A stretch of DNA of 35,875 nt from Gammaproteobacteria bacterium (GTDB taxonomy: Bacteria > Pseudomonadota > Gammaproteobacteria > GRL18), in the NCBI GenBank assembly GCA_015231865.1, contig JADGAU010000015.1, positions 1-35,875 on the forward strand, given 5' to 3'. Position numbers and translations under genes: made by a program. Below the pieces are notes generated by a model. It had not been told where the DNA came from. It saw only the letters and a list, made by a program, of their open reading frames with translations, and did not search any database. This document shows positions 17,488 to 26,368 of the stretch, piece after piece; the first letter of the stretch is position 1, and the number at the start of each line of letters is the position of its first letter.

Positions 17488-18429
17488 CTATTTGAATAGT
17501 TTATTTTTTAATTGTGAAAATAAGCCCTTAGGCTTTTCAGGTACAAATGAGTCCACATCAGGCAGATTATCGATTTCATTTATTAAGATGTCACAATTTT
17601 GTGGTCGTGCTTCAGGATCAACTTCAGTAGCCCAGTCGATAATATTTAGGAATTCAGGTGAATATAAATTCATATAGGCCTTAACGGCTGGTACTAATTT
17701 GTCATCTTGTTTTCGCTCTTTTGAAGGGGGCAATGCACGACCATCAATACTACTTCTAATGGTTGCACCCATTGCATAAATATCCGTCCAGGGACCAAGG
17801 TAACCACGCTCAGTCACCTGTTCAATTGGGGCAAAACCTGCAGTCGCTACCAATTTATTATCATATAAACGACTTTCCTGAGTTTCTCTAACTGCTCCAA
17901 AATCTAATAATAAAGGCTTGCCACCGGGACGCAAATGTATATTTCCGGGCTTAATATCTAGATGAAGCATTTTTTGTTCATGGATAACCTTTAATGCTTT
18001 TAAGCTTTCTACAAAAACAATACGTAACAGTTTTTCACTTAATTGTCCTTGTTGCTTACGAATGTAAGATTGTAAATTAACCCCTTTAACCTCATCCATG
18101 ACCATATAGTTGGTGCCATTTGCCGGGAAGAAGGTGATGACATTGACAATATTTTCATGCTTTAGCAGTGCTAAGCTACTTGCTTCTTGAATAAATAGTT
18201 TTTTTCCTTTTACAAGTGATGATTCTTCAGCTTTTGATTTACTGACAACCTTACAGTCATCAATTCGTACGGCTAATTTTTGAGGCATATATTCTTTAAT
18301 AACAACAGGGTTGTCTGTCTCTTTGTGATGGGCCTTATAAACAATACTAAAACCGCCTCCACCAAGAACTGAATCAATGACATATTCATCAATCACAGTT
18401 CCACTTGCTAATGCATTATTTTTTTCCAT
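17488..18429 (-). CDS. Soluble Ser/Thr protein kinase
   Basis: Hanks-type serine/threonine kinase, 313 residues, with no transmembrane span. Visible motifs are the glycine loop LGGGGFSIVYKA, the ATP-binding lysine in PVVIKEYMPQ, the catalytic loop MLHLDIKPGN (Leu in place of the Arg of HRD), the metal-binding LLLDFGAVRE and the activation-segment TAGFAPIEQ. The short C-terminal tail after residue 285 has no known domain. No cognate PP2C gene is adjacent; the nearest PP2C domain is in the sensor at 21730-25584. It is the first gene of the minus-strand block running to rsmA. Targets cannot be inferred. Confidence 0.9.
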   Translation of the reverse strand: MEKNNALASGTVIDEYVIDSVLGGGGFSIVYKAHHKETDNPVVIKEYMPQKLAVRIDDCKVVSKSKAEESSLVKGKKLFIQEASSLALLKHENIVNVITFFPANGTNYMVMDEVKGVNLQSYIRKQQGQLSEKLLRIVFVESLKALKVIHEQKMLHLDIKPGNIHLRPGGKPLLLDFGAVRETQESRLYDNKLVATAGFAPIEQVTERGYLGPWTDIYAMGATIRSSIDGRALPPSKERKQDDKLVPAVKAYMNLYSPEFLNIIDWATEVDPEARPQNCDILINEIDNLPDVDSFVPEKPKGLFSQLKNKLFK

Positions 18430-18482
18430 AATAGTTCTATTATTTATTATTTGATTTCGTACATGTTTTTTATGATTAGAGG

Positions 18483-18488
18483 TATAAT
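18483..18488 (+). promoter_or_regulatory. Possible -10 box for gmk
   Basis: TATAAT occurs 33 bp before the gmk ATG in the 92-bp divergent gap between the kinase gene and gmk. No good -35 box is seen at the right distance, so the call rests on the -10 hexamer and position only. Confidence 0.35.
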
Positions 18489-18521
18489 AACATTTGTTAA
18501 AACTTATCGTACATAAAATCT

Positions 18522-19151
18522 ATGAATTTAAAAAGAAAATCTGGAAATCTATTTATTATTAGTGCACCTTCTGGTGCAGGTAAGACATCATTAATCAAGG
18601 CTTTGTTATCAAATTCAGATGACATTCAATTATCAGTTTCGCATACAACACGTAATAAAAGAGCAACTGAACAGGATGGAGTCGATTATTTTTTTATCTC
18701 AGTTGATGAATATAAAGATATGGTCGATAAAGAGCAATTTGTTGAACATGCAAAAGTGTTTGATAACTTTTACGGAACCTCGTCAGCACATATACAGCAA
18801 GTGCTTGATACAGGTAAAGATCTTATTTTAGAAATTGACTGGCAGGGAGCTGAACAGGTCAGGCTTAAGTTTCCACATGCAATATCAATTTTTATATTAC
18901 CCCCAAGCAAACAGGAATTGGCAAATAGATTAAATAGCCGAGGCCTTGATAGTGAAGATGTTATTCAAAAGCGCATGGAGCAGGCAGAAAAAGAAATGTC
19001 ACATTGTCCTAATTTTGACTACATTGTTGTCAATGAACAGTTTGAGCAGGCATTAAATGAATTGAATGTAATTATTATCAGTCAAAGCTTAACTAAAGAG
19101 TCACAATTTAAAAATTTAGAGACACTTTTAAATGATTTACTTGCAAATTAA
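18522..19151 (+). CDS. gmk: Guanylate kinase
   Basis: Phosphorylates GMP to GDP with ATP in nucleotide metabolism, cytoplasmic. The P-loop is SAPSGAGKTSL, followed by the GMP-binding SHTTRNKR and DGVDYFFIS region, and by ILEIDWQGAEQ. The 209 residues match E. coli Gmk. It heads the conserved gmk-rpoZ-spoT order and diverges from the kinase gene. No clear ribosome site precedes the ATG. Confidence 0.97.
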   Translation: MNLKRKSGNLFIISAPSGAGKTSLIKALLSNSDDIQLSVSHTTRNKRATEQDGVDYFFISVDEYKDMVDKEQFVEHAKVFDNFYGTSSAHIQQVLDTGKDLILEIDWQGAEQVRLKFPHAISIFILPPSKQELANRLNSRGLDSEDVIQKRMEQAEKEMSHCPNFDYIVVNEQFEQALNELNVIIISQSLTKESQFKNLETLLNDLLAN

Positions 19152-19280
19152 TTAACTAAGTCTATTTGACGCTAGCCTCAGACAAGAGTTTTATTGTACA
19201 ATACGCAGTTCAAAAAATTATTTGTATACTGCTAATCTTTCATTAAAATATCACCAGTATAGTTACCTTAAGGAAATAAA

Positions 19281-19547
19281 ATGGCACGCGTAACCGTAGA
19301 AGATTGTTTAGAATATGTTGAAAATCGTTTTGAGCTTGTTAGAGTTGCAACTCAGAGAGCTCGACAAATAGCCAATGGTAGTGAGCCATTAGTCGAAGTT
19401 GATAAGGATAAGCCAACGGTGATTGCATTAAGAGAAATTGCCGAACAAAAGATTGATCCAAGAACTTTTGACGAAGTTAAAGCAACTAATCATGTTGGAG
19501 AGTCAGTAACGACTGAAGAAGAAAGCAGCGAAGAAATTTCTGCTTAA
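19281..19547 (+). CDS. rpoZ: RNA polymerase omega subunit
   Basis: Small RNA polymerase subunit that helps assemble beta-prime and contributes to the ppGpp site. The 88 residues begin [20 protein letters not shown] and contain [20 protein letters not shown], both typical of omega. The tail after about residue 65 is acidic and variable. A clear AAGGAAATAAA precedes the ATG. The 129-bp gap after gmk could hold a promoter, but none is convincing. spoT follows after 23 bp, linking omega and ppGpp metabolism as in E. coli. Confidence 0.97.
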   Translation: MARVTVEDCLEYVENRFELVRVATQRARQIANGSEPLVEVDKDKPTVIALREIAEQKIDPRTFDEVKATNHVGESVTTEEESSEEISA

Positions 19548-19570
19548 GTATCATTTTATAAGAACAAGCC

Positions 19571-21691
19571 ATGTTCTTAATTAGTGATTTATGTCTTATT
19601 TTAGAATCATACCTTGATAAAGAAGGTATTGAACTAGTCTATAAAGCCTACCTGTTTGGTGCAGAGGCCCATGATGGGCAAACTCGCATGTCGGGTGAGC
19701 CATATATCTATCACCCCATTGCCGTAGCCAGAATTCTCGCCGACATGCGTATGGATGCGCAAACACTTGTTGCTGCAATGCTGCATGATGTTATTGAAGA
19801 TACAGAAATAGCCAAAGAACAGGTGGCCGATGAATTTGGCCAGGAAGTGGCCGAAATAGTTGATGGTTTAACAAAACTTGATAACATTAAATTTAATAGT
19901 AAGGATGAAGCAAAAGCTGAAAGTTTCCGTAAACTAGTGTTAGCGATGGTTAATGACTTACGTGTTATTTTAATCAAACTGGCTGACAGACTTCATAATA
20001 TGCGTACTTTAGGGGCGATGGCCCAAGAAAAAAAGGTTCGTATTGCAAGAGAAACCCTGGATATTTATGCGCCGATTGCTAATCGTCTGGGTATGAGTCA
20101 TTTACGGTACGAATTGGAAGAATTGGGTTTTCAAGCCTGTAATCCAATGCGCTACAGGGTACTTAAAGAATCGGTTGATAAAATTCGCGGAAATCGACGT
20201 GAAGTGATTAGCAAGTTAAAGTTGGCATTTACAGAACGTCTTGAATCAGAAAAAATGCCAAGTATTGTTGATGGCAGAGAAAAACACTTATTTAGTATTT
20301 ATAAAAAAATGCGTACCAAGCATCTGCCATTTGATGAAGTTTTTGATGTTTATGGTTTTCGAATTTGTGTGCAAACGGTTGATGACTGTTATCGTACCTT
20401 AGGCATCATTCATAACTTGTTTAAACCCGTACCCGGTAAATTTAAAGATTATATTGCTATCCCAAAAATAAATGGCTACCAGTCCTTACATACTGTTTTA
20501 TTTAGCCCAATGGGAGTGCCGATTGAAGTACAAATTCGCACTAAGGATATGCATACAGTTGCCGAAAATGGTGTCGCTTCTCACTGGGTTTACAAAGCCA
20601 GTACAAATAGTGACGATGATATTTCATTAGCTCAAAAGCGTACTCGTCAATGGTTGCAGAACTTATTGGACATCCAGCAACATGCCGGTGATTCCATTGA
20701 ATTTTTAGAAAACGTCAAAATTGATTTATTCCCGGATGAAGTCTATGTATTTACGCCTAAAGGTAAGATTATGGAGTTACCCAGAGGTGCCACAGCGGTC
20801 GATTTTGCCTATGCGGTACATACAGGTGTAGGAAATTCCTGTGTGGGAGTAAAAATCAACCATCAGGTAGTGCCGCTAAATTCAGTATTACATAATGGCG
20901 ATACTATTGAGATAAAAACTGTCGAAGGTTCTAATCCTAATCCATCCTGGCTAAATTTTGTCTTTACTGCTAAAGCAAGAAGTAATATCAGACACACTTT
21001 AAAAGCAATGCATAAAGAAGAATCAATCGTTTTAGGTGAGCGACTGCTTAATAGATGTTTAAGTAAGGTGAATATGAACCTTTATGATATTCCTGAAAGT
21101 AAAATTGATGCACTTATTGATGAATATAAGCTAGACTCTTTAGATGATTTATTGTTTGACTTAGGCATGGGTAAACGATTGCCTCAACTTGTGGCTCGCC
21201 AACTCCTGCCTCAAGAAATAGTTGAAGAACAAGACCAAAATAATGAGCAATTATCATCTCTGGCAATTAAAGGAACTGAAGGTACGGTTGTTAGTTATGC
21301 TAAATGCTGTCACCCTATTCCTGGCGATGAAATTATTGGCAATATGAGTTCTGGCCGAGGACTAGTGATTCATACCAAGGATTGTGTCAATGTTCAGGAA
21401 ATGATTAAAATGCCTGAAAAGTGGTTCTCGGTGGAATGGAGTGATAATGTTGAAGGTGAATTCAATGTTGCTTTACGTTTACTGGTTGAACAGAAAAAAG
21501 GTGTGTTAGCTATTGTTGCCTCAATTATTTCCGGCGAAGAAGCGAATATCGAAAAGGTAACAACAACAGATAAAGAAGGCAATTACTCGTATATCGATTT
21601 TATAATCTCAGTGAGAAACAGAATTCATTTAGCGAATTTAATTAAAAAAATTCGTCATGAATCGTTTGTTGCCAGAATTAGTAGATTTTAA
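19571..21691 (+). CDS. spoT: Bifunctional (p)ppGpp synthetase/hydrolase
   Basis: Makes and degrades the stringent-response alarmone (p)ppGpp. The 706 residues follow the full RelA/SpoT layout. The N-terminal HD hydrolase domain has an intact MLHDVIEDT near residue 72 and LADRLHNMRT. The synthetase domain shows GREKHLFSIY, KDYIAIPKINGYQSLHT and VEVQIRT. A TGS domain follows near 390-450 (DEVYVFTPKG), then a conserved CCHPIPGD region and a C-terminal ACT domain. The intact HD motif makes it SpoT-like rather than RelA-like. It converges on the sensor gene with a 38-bp gap. Confidence 0.97.
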   Translation: MFLISDLCLILESYLDKEGIELVYKAYLFGAEAHDGQTRMSGEPYIYHPIAVARILADMRMDAQTLVAAMLHDVIEDTEIAKEQVADEFGQEVAEIVDGLTKLDNIKFNSKDEAKAESFRKLVLAMVNDLRVILIKLADRLHNMRTLGAMAQEKKVRIARETLDIYAPIANRLGMSHLRYELEELGFQACNPMRYRVLKESVDKIRGNRREVISKLKLAFTERLESEKMPSIVDGREKHLFSIYKKMRTKHLPFDEVFDVYGFRICVQTVDDCYRTLGIIHNLFKPVPGKFKDYIAIPKINGYQSLHTVLFSPMGVPIEVQIRTKDMHTVAENGVASHWVYKASTNSDDDISLAQKRTRQWLQNLLDIQQHAGDSIEFLENVKIDLFPDEVYVFTPKGKIMELPRGATAVDFAYAVHTGVGNSCVGVKINHQVVPLNSVLHNGDTIEIKTVEGSNPNPSWLNFVFTAKARSNIRHTLKAMHKEESIVLGERLLNRCLSKVNMNLYDIPESKIDALIDEYKLDSLDDLLFDLGMGKRLPQLVARQLLPQEIVEEQDQNNEQLSSLAIKGTEGTVVSYAKCCHPIPGDEIIGNMSSGRGLVIHTKDCVNVQEMIKMPEKWFSVEWSDNVEGEFNVALRLLVEQKKGVLAIVASIISGEEANIEKVTTTDKEGNYSYIDFIISVRNRIHLANLIKKIRHESFVARISRF

Positions 21692-21729
21692 TAACAGTCT
21701 CACGTCATACTCTTTTATAACAATAAAAC

Positions 21730-24700
21730 TCAAATACTCAAGCTAAAAGAAAATTTATATTTATCTGCATTAATAGGCTCAATATTATAATCAATTGTTT
21801 TTGCAAGCTTTGCTATTTCATACAAACCCATACCGGCACTTTCTTCTTGATTGATTTTTCTTAATTCCCGATAACGTTTTCTAATGCTTTCTTTATCTAA
21901 AGACAAAATATGCTTTAATTCAGTTTCAATTATTCGTTTATCATCTATGGATATTATATTGTCAGAAGTAATTTGATATAAATCATCTTGAAGTCTCAGA
22001 ACTTCTATAAATCCAACAGGCTCAATTTCTCGTGAACCTTCTTTTTTCGTTTTAGCGTGACTCATAATATTTCGACATAACTCTATTATGATGGATTTTA
22101 ATTGATTCAGAATTTTTGTATCTTCAATATTTAATTTTAAATTATCTACACAGGTCTCTAAGAAATTTTGACTGATGACACCATGATAGTTCAATATTTC
22201 AATTTTTTCTTGAAGCTTAGTCAAGTTCTTCTCGACTGTAAAGGCAACCACTGTAATGTCATCATTACGTTCACTGTCACCTTGGTATTTTTCAAGCTCA
22301 TTAAGTAAAAATTCTTTTTGTTTTTCCATTTTGTTGTTATGAGCTTCTTTTAAAAGAGCTTTAAATCTGTTTTTACCAAAAGGAAAATCTTTATCGCCAC
22401 CATTTTGATCTAGGTAGCCGTCAGAAGTAATATATAGCTGTAATTGAGAAGTGATTTCTATGGTATGTTCAGTGAACTGATAATTATTGTCTGATTTTTT
22501 ATATCCAATAGAATGACGGTTCCCTTTTATCATCTTAAGTTCATTATCCTGAAAATAGAATAAAGGTGTTTCAGCGCCACTATATTTAATATAGTTTTGA
22601 TGCTTATTGTAGTACAAAACACCACCATCAAAGCCCGCATTAGAGATAGCTTCCTGATTATCCTGTTTTAAAAGATGTTTCATACTTTTATTAAATATTG
22701 AAAGAATTTTTGCAGGAGAGACTATTTCATCACTGTTAATAATTCTTGAGACCAGTTGTCTCTCAATGGACTTTACGAGCATCGTAACAAAAGCACCTGG
22801 TACACCATGTCCTGTACAGTCAATTACCATGATCAGTACCTCATCATTACGTAGTTCTGATACTAGATAGATGTCTCCTCCTACAATATCCTTAGGGTTC
22901 CACATGGTAAAATAGTCACTAAAATAAGTATTAAAAATGTCATTAGATGGAATCAAAGCTTGTTGAATAAAGGAGGCGTATTCAATTGATTCTCTTGTAT
23001 GACGATGCAGTTCTTCAAATTTATTTTTTGAGGCTTCGAGTTCTTTGTTATGCTCTAATATCGACTGACGCATACTGAAAAACTCTTGGATCATGTATCC
23101 AATTTCATCATTGTAATAAGATTGTTTTTCAATTATAGGCTTATTGCTTTGAAATGATTCAATCGCCCCGGTCAGGAATAAAACAGGTTTATTGACTTTT
23201 ATGCGTATTAAAATGAATATGAGAATGTTGCCAACTATAAACAATGTGCCGACTAACATAATGAGATAAAAATACATCAATACATTATCTTTTAGTGTCT
23301 TAATTTGAATTTCAGTGCGATCGTTTAACATAACCAGTAATTCATGAATTGGTAACATGATTTTCTGTTTCGCATTATAATATTGATCAGAGTGTAAGAT
23401 GGCCGTTGCATTATCTAGTTGCCCTTGTTCAATTTCTTTAAAAGCACGTTGTTCTAATTTAACAAGATCATCAGAATTGGTTTTTGACAACAATAGTTTT
23501 GCAAGTTCTTCATTGGTAAAAGGCAACTGCTTTATCAATGAGTCAATCGACTTTGCTTCTCCGTCAACATGTAAAAGCTCACGCATTTGTTTATCCAGAT
23601 CCCAGTAAATCCCGAAATATTTTACGGGGCGACTTTTTTCACCGTTTCTAATAGCAAGTACATCATCGAAATTATTTTTAAACGCTTTATCTCCAGTTGC
23701 AGCAAAATTGCGTGCAAAACGAGTCAGATCATCTGAACTTTGCCTTAATAAATCCGTAACCTTATACATTTCGTATCGTTCTTTATGTGCATTGGCCAGA
23801 GCGTTTTCCAGACGATCAAAAACAATAATCTCATAGATCAAAAAGACTGCGACAGTTAATTCAAAAATAATGATGCCGATAGTAAATTTTTGTAAGCTTA
23901 TATGAAGTAGATTGCTGTTGTGATAGGTATAAAAAGCAGTAAAAGCAAATAATATCAACAAGCCCGAGACAAAAAGTATTTCTTCAATTTGAAAAATCTC
24001 TAAAATTTTGACAGAGTGTTCTTTAACCTGGTTTTTTATATCGTGCTGATAAGTCCCAAACCATTTGTCTCGGATTAGCTTATGTTGTTCATGTGTCATA
24101 CTTTTTATCGATTTATCAATAATACTGTGAAGCAGGGGCATATCGGAACGAACGGCGGCATAAACCTTAATAGGATTTCGTTCAACTATAGGAGCATTTA
24201 AAATGATAGAATCTATAAAATTATTTTGTAGTACATAGCTTGTCGAAGGATTATCACCGATATAGGCTTCTGCTTCTCCTGTCATTACTTTACGCAAGGC
24301 ATCAAGAATATTAGGTGATGTAATGACTTTTATATCTGGATAGTTGGTTTTTACCCAAGAAACCACCTCAAAGCCTTCAACTAAAGAGATGGTTTGGCCG
24401 TTTAATTTGCTTAATTGGTTGTAGCGCTTGCTATCATTTTTTGTAAATAAAAACTCTGGCAATGTTAAGTAAGGGGTCGTATATGTTAAGTAGTTTTCAC
24501 GCTCTTTAGCATAATAAAGTGAGGGTAACATATCTATTTGACGAAGTTTTATCGCTTCAAGTAGTTCTATCCAGTTTTTCCCTGTTTCGACTTTAAACTT
24601 CAGTCCACTAATTGTTTCTATCAGAGCCAAATAGTCATTCGCTATGCCTTCATAATTACCGGAAACATTGACGAAATCAAAAGGAGCCCAATCCATTTCT

Positions 24701-25584
24701 CCGCCGACAATAACTTGAGGACGTTTTTTTATCCATGCCTGCTCTGCGGCAGTTAAATTCAATTTAACAGAATCATTTTTGTCTTTTATTTCAGTGATGC
24801 CAATCCATTTTTCTATCAGTTTATCTATGGTGGATTTTGGAATATCTGCTATAGCCTTATTCATAATTGAGAGCAATTCAGGGTACTCTGGTAATATCCC
24901 CATATGAACTGGATGTTCAGTTTCTGCTGTAAAAGATGGAACAATATCATCAAAAAGATACTTTCTAATTTGGTGATGGTAAGTTATGTATCCTAAAATA
25001 GCATCTACTTCTCCGTATTGAAGCATTTCCATTTGTTGTCGGGGTGAAGATGCACTCACAATATTGATATCTTGTATCTCATTTGCATACAGATTCATCA
25101 TTTGGTGACCATTGAGAACGGCTAATCTTTTGTTCTGTAAAGCACTAGTATTATTGATAGCTTGTCTTTGTTTTCTGGAAGTAAAAATATAAAGCGGAGT
25201 GTTGAAATAAGCGTGAGTATAACGGTAGAGTTTATCGTTGACTGGTGTTTTAAAGATTGAAAAAATACCATGCAAATTAAGTTCTTTTGCACGTTTTTTC
25301 ACTGCAACTGGATTATTTACAAGGTCTGAAATTCGTATTTTTTTATTAATTTTTTTTTCAATTATCTTTATGTAATCAGGAAAAAGTCCTTCTATTTGAC
25401 CATTTTGATTTTTAAATACTAAGGGTTCTTGAGAGCTTATTATAGAAAAGTGAATTTCACTTTGTTCTTGTAACCATTTTTGCTCTTTATCAGAAAACTC
25501 AATGTTATCAGTATTATCATTTGTGACAGCATATGATGTTACAACAAAAAATAAAAACAATATTGTGAAAAAGCTTTTAAACAT
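21730..25584 (-). CDS. Membrane sensor: two solute-binding domains, PP2C phosphatase, SiaB-like kinase
   Basis: A 1284-residue signalling protein. In order: signal peptide (1-20); two SBP_bac_3-type binding domains (about 30-262 and 275-515); hydrophobic spans near 533-553 and 567-590; a helical sensor region (596-765) with DLTRFARNFAATGDKAF; a third span (768-795); a HAMP-like linker and coiled coil to about 865; a SpoIIE/PP2C phosphatase (865-1117) with VGGDIY, DCTGHGVPG, TSDGYLDQ and RNDDITVV holding the metal Asp residues; and a C-terminal domain (1120-1284) with LCRNIMSHA and ESAGMGLYEIAKLA, resembling SiaB-type kinases. In the Sia pathway, SiaA phosphatase and SiaB kinase are separate and oppose each other on SiaC. 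No SiaC or SiaD gene is in this window. The domain order is clear; the SiaB call is by eye. Confidence 0.85.
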   Translation of the reverse strand: MFKSFFTILFLFFVVTSYAVTNDNTDNIEFSDKEQKWLQEQSEIHFSIISSQEPLVFKNQNGQIEGLFPDYIKIIEKKINKKIRISDLVNNPVAVKKRAKELNLHGIFSIFKTPVNDKLYRYTHAYFNTPLYIFTSRKQRQAINNTSALQNKRLAVLNGHQMMNLYANEIQDINIVSASSPRQQMEMLQYGEVDAILGYITYHHQIRKYLFDDIVPSFTAETEHPVHMGILPEYPELLSIMNKAIADIPKSTIDKLIEKWIGITEIKDKNDSVKLNLTAAEQAWIKKRPQVIVGGEMDWAPFDFVNVSGNYEGIANDYLALIETISGLKFKVETGKNWIELLEAIKLRQIDMLPSLYYAKERENYLTYTTPYLTLPEFLFTKNDSKRYNQLSKLNGQTISLVEGFEVVSWVKTNYPDIKVITSPNILDALRKVMTGEAEAYIGDNPSTSYVLQNNFIDSIILNAPIVERNPIKVYAAVRSDMPLLHSIIDKSIKSMTHEQHKLIRDKWFGTYQHDIKNQVKEHSVKILEIFQIEEILFVSGLLILFAFTAFYTYHNSNLLHISLQKFTIGIIIFELTVAVFLIYEIIVFDRLENALANAHKERYEMYKVTDLLRQSSDDLTRFARNFAATGDKAFKNNFDDVLAIRNGEKSRPVKYFGIYWDLDKQMRELLHVDGEAKSIDSLIKQLPFTNEELAKLLLSKTNSDDLVKLEQRAFKEIEQGQLDNATAILHSDQYYNAKQKIMLPIHELLVMLNDRTEIQIKTLKDNVLMYFYLIMLVGTLFIVGNILIFILIRIKVNKPVLFLTGAIESFQSNKPIIEKQSYYNDEIGYMIQEFFSMRQSILEHNKELEASKNKFEELHRHTRESIEYASFIQQALIPSNDIFNTYFSDYFTMWNPKDIVGGDIYLVSELRNDEVLIMVIDCTGHGVPGAFVTMLVKSIERQLVSRIINSDEIVSPAKILSIFNKSMKHLLKQDNQEAISNAGFDGGVLYYNKHQNYIKYSGAETPLFYFQDNELKMIKGNRHSIGYKKSDNNYQFTEHTIEITSQLQLYITSDGYLDQNGGDKDFPFGKNRFKALLKEAHNNKMEKQKEFLLNELEKYQGDSERNDDITVVAFTVEKNLTKLQEKIEILNYHGVISQNFLETCVDNLKLNIEDTKILNQLKSIIIELCRNIMSHAKTKKEGSREIEPVGFIEVLRLQDDLYQITSDNIISIDDKRIIETELKHILSLDKESIRKRYRELRKINQEESAGMGLYEIAKLAKTIDYNIEPINADKYKFSFSLSI

Positions 25585-25900
25585 TTATTTCTCAGTCATT
25601 TTTTATGAAGAAAGAAAATAAGTAGATACAATTATAAACCAAAGATTTACAAAGTAATTTATATCCTTTCGTTTAAATAGTTAAATATCAAATGATGCTC
25701 CTGAATATTAAGATAGTTTAACTACAAATGAAATAAATACTATCATTTTTTCAGGTTCTTACTTTCTAATGGGGTTAAACAAATGGGGGGCTACTTTATG
25801 TGAAACAAGATGGTCAGGTGGTATTTATCAATTTCGTTTACATTTTAATTTTAATTTCAAGTTTTACCTCTTAATCCATTAGAAGACATCATAGTAAATA
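25585..25900. other. Non-coding gap upstream of the csp promoter
   Basis: This AT-rich stretch lies between two divergent genes. I see no credible reading frame, RNA gene or repeat. It must contain the promoter of the minus-strand sensor gene, but no clear -35/-10 pair was identified. Confidence 0.5.
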
Positions 25901-25928
25901 TTGACTTTCTAAGCAGAATCTTTATAAT
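25901..25928 (+). promoter_or_regulatory. Sigma-70 promoter of the cold-shock gene
   Basis: TTGACT, a 16-bp spacer, then a perfect TATAAT. The predicted start near 25935 gives a leader of about 145 nt before the csp ATG, a length typical of cold-shock mRNAs. An inverted repeat, GACTTTCT at 25903 and AGAAAGTC at 25944, spans the promoter and could form an operator or a 5' structure. Confidence 0.7.
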
Positions 25929-25934
25929 CGCTAG

Positions 25935-26078
25935 CAGCTAGAAAGAAAGTCTCATGTTTATTTTCTCCATTTCGTTGTTTCCTCGTAATACCACGTCCTG
26001 AAGTTTTTAAGTACCAGTCCATTTTTTTTGCTATACAAGCCTATTAAAGGCAAATTTTTTTAATTTTAGGATATTATT
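25935..26078 (+). promoter_or_regulatory. Long 5' leader of the cold-shock mRNA
   Basis: Predicted untranslated leader from the promoter to the csp ATG, with no open frame. It starts with a potential CTAG-AG-CTAG-like fold and ends in TTTTAGGATATTATT, with AGGA as ribosome site. Its length matches the temperature-responsive leaders of the CspA family, but no cold-box sequence was recognised. Confidence 0.5.
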
Positions 26079-26288
26079 ATGTCAAATACAGTAAAAGGAA
26101 CCGTTAAGTGGTTCAACGAAGCTAAAGGTTTTGGTTTTTTAGAGCAACAATCTGGTCCAGATGTTTTCGCTCACTTTAGTGCAATTGCAAGTTCAGGTTT
26201 TAAGACTCTAGCGGAAGGTCAGAGTGTTGAGTTTATTGTAACTCAAGGACCAAAAGGCCCACAAGCTGAGAATATTGTAGCTATTTAG
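26079..26288 (+). CDS. Cold-shock protein, CspA family
   Basis: Single cold-shock domain of 69 residues that binds single-stranded RNA or DNA; family members act as RNA chaperones. The RNP1 motif is KGFGFL and the RNP2 motif is VFAHF, inside the usual [14 protein letters not shown] framework. Length and motifs are complete. It has its own promoter, long leader and strong terminator, so it is a single-gene unit. Cold induction is likely from the leader but is not proven, because several CspA paralogues in bacteria are not cold-induced. Confidence 0.95.
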   Translation: MSNTVKGTVKWFNEAKGFGFLEQQSGPDVFAHFSAIASSGFKTLAEGQSVEFIVTQGPKGPQAENIVAI

Positions 26289-26296
26289 TCTTCAAT

Positions 26297-26330
26297 AATA
26301 CTAAGATTTATTGAATTAAGTCTTAGTATT
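26297..26330 (+). terminator. First hairpin after csp
   Basis: Perfect 10-bp inverted repeat AATACTAAGA / TCTTAGTATT, extendable inward to about 14 pairs with a TTGAAT loop, immediately after the csp stop. It is followed at once by a second, stronger terminator hairpin. It may protect the 3' end of the mRNA. Confidence 0.6.
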
Positions 26331-26332
26331 TT

Positions 26333-26368
26333 AAAAAAGGGCAACCGTCAATAGGCTTGCCCTTTTTT
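26333..26368 (+). terminator. Rho-independent terminator of csp
   Basis: Perfect 12-bp stem AAAAAAGGGCAA / TTGCCCTTTTTT with a 12-nt loop, ending in a T-run. The A-run on the other side makes it potentially bidirectional. It is the clearest intrinsic terminator in the window. Confidence 0.88.
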
